64,000 nt of DNA, from NCBI RefSeq assembly GCF_029815055.1, contig NZ_JAPPWA010000002.1, positions 1,674,001-1,738,000 of the forward strand, read 5' to 3'. The DNA comes from Ignatzschineria sp. RMDPL8A. Lineage in GTDB: Bacteria; Pseudomonadota; Gammaproteobacteria; Cardiobacteriales; Wohlfahrtiimonadaceae. Position 1 is the stretch's first letter. The number at the start of each line of letters is the position of its first letter. This document shows, piece after piece, positions 43,940-50,784 of the stretch. The translations under genes were made by a program, and so were the position numbers. A model generated the notes under the pieces. It searched no databases. It was not told the DNA's origin and saw only the letters and a list, made by a program, of their open reading frames with translations.

Positions 43940-45781
43940 CTAGGGATGAAATGGAAAAAGTACCGGAAGCACAAAGATGCTCACCATCATCACAATTAAG
44001 GTAAAAGGAACGCCAAGTCTTAAGAAGTCACCAAAGCTATAGCGCCCCGGCCCCACAACGAGCGTATTAACCGGCGATGAGACCGGCGTCATAAAGGCGG
44101 CCGATGCAGCGACCGCCACCGTCATTGCAAAGGGGTACGGCGAGACTTCCATCGCGTTCGCTACCTGAATTGCAATAGGCGCAAGTAAAATCGCAGTAGC
44201 GGTATTGGAGATAAAGAGCCCAATCACCGCCGTTAATAAAAAGAGTGCAAATAAGAGGAAGCGCGGGCCGAAATCACCGACCATCGAAAGGAGAAATTCC
44301 ACTGCAAGGTCCACCCCGCCGGTTTTTTGCAGCGCCACCGCAAAGGGGAACATTCCCACAATCAAAATAATGCTCTGCCAATGGATCGAGCGATACGCAT
44401 TTTCCATATTAATGCAGCTAAACGCCCCCATTAAGAGGCAGCCAAAGAGCGCAACGAGGACATTCGGGAAAATCCCGGTAATCATCAGAGCCACGGTAAT
44501 GAGCAAGCTAATTAGCGCATACGGCGCTTGACTTGAGGAAGGGGCGACCTCTTCAATCTCAGCCGGAATACTCAATACAACGAAGTCTTGTAGATGGGTT
44601 TGGAGCTGTTTAATCGCTTTCCAAGTACCGATCACGAGTAGAATATCTCCACTTTTCAGCTTTTCATTACTGAGCTCATGCTCAAGCGCCTCATCATCGC
44701 GGCGAACTCCCACTACGTTCAGGCGATAATGGGAACGGAATTCACTCTCAAGCAGGCTCTTTCCAATAATGGCTGAATCCGGGTGAACAATCACCTCTGC
44801 CATCCCAATCTCGCGGGATTGATCGGTAAAATAGTCGCCGGCAAAGGGAAGCATCTCAAGATTCCATTCGGTACAAAAATCCTCAAAGAGCTCCGGATAG
44901 AAAAAATCAATGAGTAAAATATCATCTCGGCGAATCTCACGGTCTGGCACCGCATCGAGTACATTATGCCCAAAGCGCCCCTGTTTCCGCTCAATGGCAA
45001 TGATGTTGGCACTATGATTTTCCCGCAAATGCAGTTCGCCAAGCGTACTTCCAATCATCATCGAGCCGATCTTAACGCGCACACGACGGCTTCGCCCGGT
45101 GAGTTTATAGTCGCGAATAAAGTCATAGAGATGACGACGCCCTTGTTTCGCTTTATCGATCGGTTTTTCCGCTTTTTTCGCTAAAATTCGGCGCGCAAAG
45201 AGCATATAGATAATCCCGATCACAAGAATAATGAGCCCGACCGGGGTAAACGAGAAGAAGTTAAACGGCTCTAAACCGGATTGCTCAAGCTGGGAGCTCA
45301 CCACTAAGTTCGGCGGCGTTGCCACGAGCGTCGTCATGCCACTAATTAATCCTGCAAAACTGAGCGGCATCATAAGCCGACGTGGATCGGCTTTCATCTT
45401 TGCAGCAATGCTTAACACAATGGGAATAAAGATCGCCACAATCCCTGTTGAGCTCATCACCGAGCCCAAGATCGCGACCGAAAGCATTAAAAAGACAATC
45501 AGCCGCGTCTCATTATTTTTCGCCTGTTTGACGAGCCAATCGCCCACTTGATAGGCAACGCCCGTGCGCACAAGCCCTTCCCCAATCACGAAAAACGCCG
45601 CCACTAAAATAACGCTGCTGTCGCTAAACCCATTAAGCGCATCATCAAGGGTAATCACGCCCGTAATCGGCAGCACGATAATGGCAATAATCGCCACCAC
45701 ATCCATGCGCGGTTTGTTCATTAAAAAGGCAACAATGGCCGCAAAGAGCAACGCTAAAACCGTGATTAACTCACCATTCAT
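43940..45781 (-). CDS. SLC13/DASS-type transporter with two TrkA_C domains
   Basis: The 613-residue membrane protein has two halves of hydrophobic helices of the ArsB/NhaD-SLC13 type around a soluble centre (about 200-390) with two TrkA_C-like domains. Sodium/anion binding motifs are ATPPNLVV and TPVSSPVNTLV. It probably moves dicarboxylate, sulfate or a similar anion with Na+. AAGGACG precedes the ATG. It stands alone. Confidence 0.9.
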   Translation of the reverse strand: MNGELITVLALLFAAIVAFLMNKPRMDVVAIIAIIVLPITGVITLDDALNGFSDSSVILVAAFFVIGEGLVRTGVAYQVGDWLVKQAKNNETRLIVFLMLSVAILGSVMSSTGIVAIFIPIVLSIAAKMKADPRRLMMPLSFAGLISGMTTLVATPPNLVVSSQLEQSGLEPFNFFSFTPVGLIILVIGIIYMLFARRILAKKAEKPIDKAKQGRRHLYDFIRDYKLTGRSRRVRVKIGSMMIGSTLGELHLRENHSANIIAIERKQGRFGHNVLDAVPDREIRRDDILLIDFFYPELFEDFCTEWNLEMLPFAGDYFTDQSREIGMAEVIVHPDSAIIGKSLLESEFRSHYRLNVVGVRRDDEALEHELSNEKLKSGDILLVIGTWKAIKQLQTHLQDFVVLSIPAEIEEVAPSSSQAPYALISLLITVALMITGIFPNVLVALFGCLLMGAFSCINMENAYRSIHWQSIILIVGMFPFAVALQKTGGVDLAVEFLLSMVGDFGPRFLLFALFLLTAVIGLFISNTATAILLAPIAIQVANAMEVSPYPFAMTVAVAASAAFMTPVSSPVNTLVVGPGRYSFGDFLRLGVPFTLIVMMVSIFVLPVLFPFHP

Positions 45782-45923
45782 GTTACTTTCGTCCTTATCT
45801 GAGTGTTTATAAATTTATCGCTCAATAGTATAGCGAAATCGTGCCCGTTTACCGCTTTATTTTTCTGAAAAGTAAATGTTTTTGAAAATCTTTTTTTCGT
45901 CCCCACAATGTTTTTAGATGGAG

Positions 45924-45947
45924 TTCTCATTTATTATGAGAATAAAT
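45924..45947. repeat. Overlapping inverted repeats upstream of the SLC13 gene
   Basis: TTCTCAT-TTATT-ATGAGAA (45924-45942) and ATTTATT-ATGAG-AATAAAT (45929-45947) are both perfect 7-bp dyads sharing bases. They lie about 145 bp upstream of the transporter start and could form a compound operator. Confidence 0.4.
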
Positions 45948-46232
45948 CTCAATAACTGCATTAACAAGTTGATTATTTCTTAAATCGAAGACAAAAAAAC
46001 ACTACAAATCAAATCAGTAGGTGATAAGTCTAAAATAATTTAAAAAAAGGCTTTACTTTTACTTCGATCGCATTAATAATAGATATCAGTTGATACAAAT
46101 TCTCATTTAAGAATTAACACTAATAAGCCAAGTGATGATTCATTTGTATAGATGTGACCTTTGTAACAACGAGTGCAGAACGATTTGTAAGTGACTCTAT
46201 AAATTATTCGACACGACCTACCTAGAAAAATG

Positions 46233-46271
46233 AGTAACCTTAGTAACACACAGTAATAAGCAGTAACGATA
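46233..46271. repeat. Four AGTAAY direct repeats at helical spacing
   Basis: AGTAACCTT, AGTAACACAC, AGTAATAAGC and AGTAACGATA follow one another at 9-10 bp intervals. They end 18 bp before a promoter-like -35 at 46289, the position expected for an activator array. Confidence 0.5.
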
Positions 46272-46288
46272 AACAATAGTTCAAACCC

Positions 46289-46317
46289 TTAACGTTAATC
46301 AATTAATAAGATAGATA
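46289..46317 (+). promoter_or_regulatory. Promoter-like -35/-10 pair for the candidate RNA
   Basis: TTAACG (46289-46294) and TAGATA (46312-46317) are separated by 17 bp. Transcription would begin near 46324, just downstream of the repeat array and upstream of the hairpins and terminator. Confidence 0.4.
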
Positions 46318-46323
46318 ACAAAA

Positions 46324-46541
46324 CCGATGGCAAACGCGCACACAACTACACACTACACAACCTCGTCGCACTTGCCGATGATGGTGGCAGTTTTTGGTCA
46401 TACCCCTTAGCTGCCCTATCATTTCCCATTTTAAAGAAGATCTTTAGGAATATTGCTTTTCTATTACCTCCAGACCTTTTCAATATTCTCAGCAATAGCT
46501 CTTCTTTTTGACCTCTCTTACTTTAAGAGGGGTCTTTTTTT
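46324..46541 (+). ncRNA. Candidate structured small RNA or leader RNA
   Basis: The segment runs from a promoter-like sequence to a strong terminator with no normal gene between. It contains a 6-bp hairpin TAAAGA/TCTTTA (46432-46446), a perfect GAATATTG/CAATATTC stem (46448-46488) and the terminator stem. A 27-codon frame (46327-46410; MANAHTTTHYTT...) rich in Thr and His opens almost at the predicted start site, without a ribosome site. A roughly 215-nt sRNA, or a peptide-bearing leader of the pirin gene, are both possible. Confidence 0.4.
46510..46541 (+). terminator. Orphan terminator before the pirin gene
   Basis: GACCTCTCTTA pairs with TAAGAGGGGTC (one G-T pair) around a CTTT loop, followed by T residues. 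The gene upstream is on the opposite strand, so the terminator must end some unseen + strand transcript. Confidence 0.85.
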
Positions 46542-46715
46542 GCCGGCCAGAAAAACTCTAACGCTATATCTTTATATAAACTATATTTGAACCATCTATC
46601 GGTAAGCAATTTCGATCACCGCTATTTAATCTATAAACTTATCACTTAAAAAATGATTCGCTATACTGCATGCTGTCATTCTTTGAAGGATATTTACCAA
46701 ACAATAGGAGTTGTC

Positions 46716-47540
46716 ATGAGCCGAGAAGTCGACCACATTTTTACCGCGCAGCCCACGGAAGATGGCGCCGGGGTCAAATTACGGCGGGTATTTAGCAGCA
46801 CACACTATCCATTTACTAATCCATTTATCATGATGGATGAATTTGGATCGGACGACGCAAGCGATTATATTGCAGGATTCCCCGCGCATCCCCATAAAGG
46901 CTTTGACACCATCACCTTTATGTTAAACGGCAAAATGACCCACCAAGATAGCACCGGTGGTAAAGGGACAATTTCCGATATGGAAGTGCAGTGGATGCAG
47001 ACCGGACGCGGCATTATTCACAGCGAAATGCCCGCTCAGACGGAAGGAAAAATGCGCGGCATGCAAATTTGGCTCAATGTGCCGAAAACCAAAAAAGTAG
47101 CAGAACCTGCCTATCACGGCTTTAAAGCGCGGGAAACCGTCACTGAAAATGGCAATACGCTTCATGTAATCGGCGGCGATTATAATGGCACAGAAACTGA
47201 GCTCCGCCCTCCTGCGACCGATCCTCACATCTACTACCTTATCTTTAATGATGCCATGGGCGATCATTTTATTTTTGAGGAGTCGCGCACCGTTTTAATC
47301 TATCTCTTAAAAGGGCAAGCGAAAATCGGCAATATGATTTTAAAAGAGGGACAAGTGGCCGCACTCGACCACACCTCAGATCTGGTGATGATGAACGCCG
47401 AACTTGGCAGTGAAGCGATGATTTTAAGTGCCCTTCCCATCGATGAGCCGATGATTCAATACGGCCCCTTTGTGATGAATGAGCGCCACGAAATTAATGA
47501 TGCGATTACTGCGTATCAAAATGGGACGTTTTTGGACTGA
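46716..47540 (+). CDS. Pirin-family protein
   Basis: The roughly 274-residue bicupin has the pirin metal motif FPAHPHKGFDTIT, a later histidine/glutamate pair in GRGIIHSEMP and MRGMQIWLNVP. Bacterial pirins bind iron, and some act as quercetin dioxygenases or interact with metabolic enzymes. The start at 46716 has ATAGGAG upstream. A frame from 46653 would add 21 atypical residues. Confidence 0.9.
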   Translation: MSREVDHIFTAQPTEDGAGVKLRRVFSSTHYPFTNPFIMMDEFGSDDASDYIAGFPAHPHKGFDTITFMLNGKMTHQDSTGGKGTISDMEVQWMQTGRGIIHSEMPAQTEGKMRGMQIWLNVPKTKKVAEPAYHGFKARETVTENGNTLHVIGGDYNGTETELRPPATDPHIYYLIFNDAMGDHFIFEESRTVLIYLLKGQAKIGNMILKEGQVAALDHTSDLVMMNAELGSEAMILSALPIDEPMIQYGPFVMNERHEINDAITAYQNGTFLD

Positions 47541-47571
47541 TTGTTATTCATTCATCGCTCATAGTGCCCCT

Positions 47572-48243
47572 TTATTTAGTAATGCAACGTTTCAATAAAA
47601 GTTGATAGCGCGATTCAAGCGTCTCTAAATAGATCTTTGAATCGGCTTCAAACGGAAGCGGATGATCGATAATCACATCGCAGTTAAATGGGACAAAGAG
47701 TGCCTCCCCTTTTGGGAGTGCTTTACCTAACCCCCGTAAAATTACCGGAACGACGATCGTCTCCGGATGGCGCTCAATCAGATAATGAATCCCCCGCTTT
47801 AATCGAAACTCACGCTCTTCAGTCTGTGAGCGCGTTCCTTCAGGAAATAAAATAATAATTTGCCCCTGCTCTAACGCTTTATAACACTCGTTAAAAAGTT
47901 CAGCAGGCGCAACGCGATCATAACGGCGCATCGGAATAATATCGAGGCAATGGATCGAAAACCACGCAATCCAGCGATTTCTCAAAAAGTAATCCGCCGC
48001 CGCGACCGGACGCACTCGATGAATTTGCGAGAGCGGATAGAGACTCATCAACACCAGCGTATCAAGATGGCTCGTATGATTGGCCGCTAAAATTGCAGGC
48101 CCCTCTGCCGGAAGCCTCTCGCGATTGACCAAATTAAGCCCGAGCGCAATTAAGACAATCGGTTTAACGAAAAGCCCAAAAAAGAGAATTTTTGCCCATT
48201 TAATAGCACGAATTTTCTGGATGATTTTTTGCCAATATTTCAT
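47572..48243 (-). CDS. 1-acyl-sn-glycerol-3-phosphate acyltransferase (PlsC family)
   Basis: The 223-residue protein has the acyltransferase HX4D motif in LAANHTSHLDTL and LFPEGTRS, with an N-terminal membrane-active segment. It would acylate lysophosphatidate or a related lysolipid. It is the last gene of a four-gene phospholipid operon and overlaps the cdsA-like gene by 4 nt. A second plsC would normally exist elsewhere, so this may be a paralogue. Confidence 0.88.
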   Translation of the reverse strand: MKYWQKIIQKIRAIKWAKILFFGLFVKPIVLIALGLNLVNRERLPAEGPAILAANHTSHLDTLVLMSLYPLSQIHRVRPVAAADYFLRNRWIAWFSIHCLDIIPMRRYDRVAPAELFNECYKALEQGQIIILFPEGTRSQTEEREFRLKRGIHYLIERHPETIVVPVILRGLGKALPKGEALFVPFNCDVIIDHPLPFEADSKIYLETLESRYQLLLKRCITK

Positions 48244-49184
48244 AGCGCATATCCTTTCGTCACATAAAAAAAGTAGTGGAAAAAGAGCGGGATGGCATAC
48301 ATTAAACTATCGACCCGATCGAGCAATCCCCCGTGCCCTGGAATGAGCGATCCACTATCTTTAATGCCTAAATCCCGTTTTACCGAGGAGAGCACTACAT
48401 CGCCAATAAAGCCAGAGGACGCAATAATCACACCAGCCAATAATCCTTGTTGCCACGTTAAAATCGTAAGTGCCGGCGCAAGAAGGCTTGCCAAAATGGT
48501 GGTAATCAATAGTCCGCCTAAAAAGCCCTCCCAGGTCTTATTCGGGCTCACTTTCGGGATAATCTTATGGCGCCCAAACAGTTTCCCCGAGACATATTGA
48601 CTTACATCGTTAAATTGCGTCACAAAAAGCAGATAGAGCACAAGCCCCGTAAAGCCCGCATGAATATGAATTCGGTCAAGGTTTGCAAGATAAGCAATGT
48701 GGCTAAAAGCAAAGACGCAGAGCATAAGGCTCCACTGGATTGTTGCGTTCGCCTTAATAAACCCATCCGTCTCCCCAATTAAGACCGCGCGCATCGGCAA
48801 AAAGAGGAACATATAGACCGGAATAAAGATAATAAACATGCCATACCACTGGATATAGGCGAAATAATATTGGATTGGAATGGCGAGATAAGCCCAAAAC
48901 ACAAGCCTACGATCCACCGCGCGCATCGGCGTAATAGAATAGAACTCTTTGAGCGCAAGAAAACTGACAAAGGCGAAAAAAATCGTCGTCGCTCGTTTCC
49001 CCAAAAAAAGTGCAAGGAGCACAAGCCCGATCATCCACCACCACGATTTTGTGCGTAGAATCAGCTCGGTGTGATCTTTTTCAGGTTCGCGCTGTTGTTT
49101 ACGCCACACAATAAGACTCGACATCCCTAAAATCCCAAGAAGCACCCCCACCATAATAAGCGCATTGAGTGGAAAATTATGCAT
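48240..49184 (-). CDS. Phosphatidate cytidylyltransferase (CdsA/YnbB-like)
   Basis: The roughly 314-residue membrane protein makes CDP-diacylglycerol. It shows the C-terminal CdsA signature region GDVVLSSVKRDLGIKDSG and PGHGGLLDRVDSLM, and VSPNKTWEGFLGG before it. The ATG at 49184 has AAAAGGAT upstream, and 49193 is an alternative. It overlaps the CDP-alcohol phosphatidyltransferase gene, as in the E. coli ynbAB pair, so it may be YnbB-like. Confidence 0.9.
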   Translation of the reverse strand: MHNFPLNALIMVGVLLGILGMSSLIVWRKQQREPEKDHTELILRTKSWWWMIGLVLLALFLGKRATTIFFAFVSFLALKEFYSITPMRAVDRRLVFWAYLAIPIQYYFAYIQWYGMFIIFIPVYMFLFLPMRAVLIGETDGFIKANATIQWSLMLCVFAFSHIAYLANLDRIHIHAGFTGLVLYLLFVTQFNDVSQYVSGKLFGRHKIIPKVSPNKTWEGFLGGLLITTILASLLAPALTILTWQQGLLAGVIIASSGFIGDVVLSSVKRDLGIKDSGSLIPGHGGLLDRVDSLMYAIPLFFHYFFYVTKGYAL

Positions 49185-49938
49185 GATCCGCATCCTTTTC
49201 TAACGAGGGCTTCTCTTTAACCTCTTCAGCCTCTTCAGCCCGCTCCTCACCATCTACATCGTCATCCTCATCGTCGCGATTAAGCACATATTGGCGAATA
49301 AGATGGAGGCGATTAATAATCGTTAATAGCGCGCCGATATTGATCACAATGAGCGCGGTATAGAGAATCTCATCGGTCAGATGATAAAAAAGTCCAATAA
49401 TCGTTGCAACAATTGCAGCGGTTAAAAGTGCCATGCGATGCTGTTTCGCCAGCGGACCTGCAAAAAAAGCGTGCGTACCCATCGATAATCCAAGCATACG
49501 CACATAGGCCGTTAATACCGCTAAAAGCCCTGCGGTTAACCCAAGCTCTAGCCCAAACGGTTTCGATACCCCGAGCCCAAGCCCCACAAAAAAGAGAATG
49601 TCGGTTAAGCGATCCGGCACATCATTATAGAGCTCGCCATCTTTGGTCACTTTCCCCCCTTCCACTGCCACCATTCCATCAATTAAATTACAAAGAAGCC
49701 GTCCTTGAATCCCAATAATCGCTATAACAAGTAGCGTAATTTGGAGAAAGCGATGCTCCATTAGATTCCATGTCCAGAGCCCGATCATACCTAAGATGGC
49801 AAAAGGAATGCTCAAAAGGGAGATTTGATTGGGGGTAATCTTTTTCGTTGCAACAAAGCTTGCAAACCGAATCATAAGCGGATTTGAACGCGTTTTTAAC
49901 ACCCGTCGTTTTTGTTGTTTTTCAGCAGGTTTTTCCAT
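49177..49938 (-). CDS. CDP-alcohol phosphatidyltransferase (YnbA-like)
   Basis: The roughly 253-residue membrane enzyme moves a phosphatidyl group from CDP-diacylglycerol to an alcohol. LIDGMVA and GELYNDVPDR correspond to the DGX2A...D...D active site, although the Arg after Ala is Val. A highly acidic C-terminus (about 225-250) is unusual. The ATG at 49938 follows GAGGAGAC. Its head-group alcohol is unknown. Confidence 0.85.
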   Translation of the reverse strand: MEKPAEKQQKRRVLKTRSNPLMIRFASFVATKKITPNQISLLSIPFAILGMIGLWTWNLMEHRFLQITLLVIAIIGIQGRLLCNLIDGMVAVEGGKVTKDGELYNDVPDRLTDILFFVGLGLGVSKPFGLELGLTAGLLAVLTAYVRMLGLSMGTHAFFAGPLAKQHRMALLTAAIVATIIGLFYHLTDEILYTALIVINIGALLTIINRLHLIRQYVLNRDDEDDDVDGEERAEEAEEVKEKPSLEKDADHA

Positions 49939-49955
49939 AATAAGTCTCCTCATAA

Positions 49956-50543
49956 TTAGACAATCAGTATAAAGTAAATCATATAAATAGCGCTAGCAAT
50001 CAATGCCCATATGACATAAATTTGTTTTAACGTGCAATGCTGTTTAAGGGGCCGTTTTAGCAAATATTCCACCAATAACACTAAAAAAGTGAACCTCAGG
50101 GTGCGCATCAAACCGCTCAATAGGAGAAAACTCACCATATTCATCCCGTGAAGCCCCGCAAATACCGCGTAGATTTTATAAGGAATCCCGATGAATCCAC
50201 TCGTTAATAATGTCATCTCTGGCGAATGACTCATCCCTTCATTAATGGTGTCTAACATTGAGTCTGAAATAAATGGAATATCGAGCAAAAACGCGCTGAG
50301 GTCATCCATCTCAATGAGCGATAATGCCGCAACGCTATAGAGCATCAGCCCGCCACAAAGCGCGCCGAATACGGCAAAGCCAATCGCTCGTAGGCCACGC
50401 TTAAAACTCATGATTCCGATCGCCATTAACAAAAGATCCGGCACTAAAAAGAAAAAGGTCGCCTCACACAATCCCCAAACAAATGCAGCAAACTCAATCC
50501 GTCCTGAGGATTTAGGTGGTATTTCACTTTGAGTATTAATCAT
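49956..50543 (-). CDS. Small membrane protein, possibly VTT/DedA-like
   Basis: The roughly 195-residue protein has five or six hydrophobic helices. GLCEATFFFLVPDLLL and GFIGIPYKIYAVFAG resemble the re-entrant segments of VTT/DedA-like proteins, which move lipids across membranes, but the match is not certain. The ATG at 50543 has GAGAGGG upstream, while a TTG at 50564 is less likely. It begins a phospholipid operon. Confidence 0.6.
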   Translation of the reverse strand: MINTQSEIPPKSSGRIEFAAFVWGLCEATFFFLVPDLLLMAIGIMSFKRGLRAIGFAVFGALCGGLMLYSVAALSLIEMDDLSAFLLDIPFISDSMLDTINEGMSHSPEMTLLTSGFIGIPYKIYAVFAGLHGMNMVSFLLLSGLMRTLRFTFLVLLVEYLLKRPLKQHCTLKQIYVIWALIASAIYMIYFILIV

Positions 50544-50600
50544 CGACCCTCTCGCCTTTATCAAGTCTTATTAAGTTTTGATGTAAATTTTATTGAAAAG

Positions 50601-50616
50601 TAATCAATTGTTAACA
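50601..50616. promoter_or_regulatory. Palindromic operator candidate, copy 3
   Basis: TAATCAATTGTTAACA shares the CAATTGTTAAC half with copy 2 and has a degenerate left arm. It lies 58 bp upstream of the phospholipid operon. Confidence 0.5.
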
Positions 50617-50655
50617 TCGATAATAACTGCGCGTTAAAAGCGTGTCAATTAAAAT

Positions 50656-50671
50656 GTTATCAATTGTTAAC
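50656..50671. promoter_or_regulatory. Palindromic operator candidate, copy 4
   Basis: GTTATCAATTGTTAAC differs from GTTAACAATTGTTAAC at one base. It lies 114 bp upstream of the FAD oxidoreductase, whose -10 TATAAT is at 50743-50748. Confidence 0.6.
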
Positions 50672-50784
50672 AATGAGCTAAGATTGAGCAAAAAAAGTGT
50701 GCTGGTTTGCCTCAGGTTAACGTAAATTTACCTTTATATTGTTATAATTAAACGCATGCTCAAATAAATAAAGGAGACAGATCT

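Larger units (their letters stand above)
45782..46715. other. 934-bp non-coding spacer
   Basis: This is the longest gene-free stretch in the window. From left to right it contains overlapping inverted repeats (45924-45947), an AATTCT/AGAATT dyad (46098-46115), four AGTAAY repeats (46233-46271), a promoter-like pair (46289-46317), a 27-codon frame (46327-46410), two hairpins and an orphan terminator (46510-46541). A+T content is high. Confidence 0.7.

Noticed and set aside
45782-46715. tRNA, tmRNA or SRP RNA in the long spacer
   Set aside because: No cloverleaf, TTCGAATC-like loop, tag-peptide or SRP core sequence was seen.
49240-49270. CTCTTCAGC repeats as a regulatory repeat
   Set aside because: They lie inside the CDP-alcohol phosphatidyltransferase gene and encode its acidic tail.
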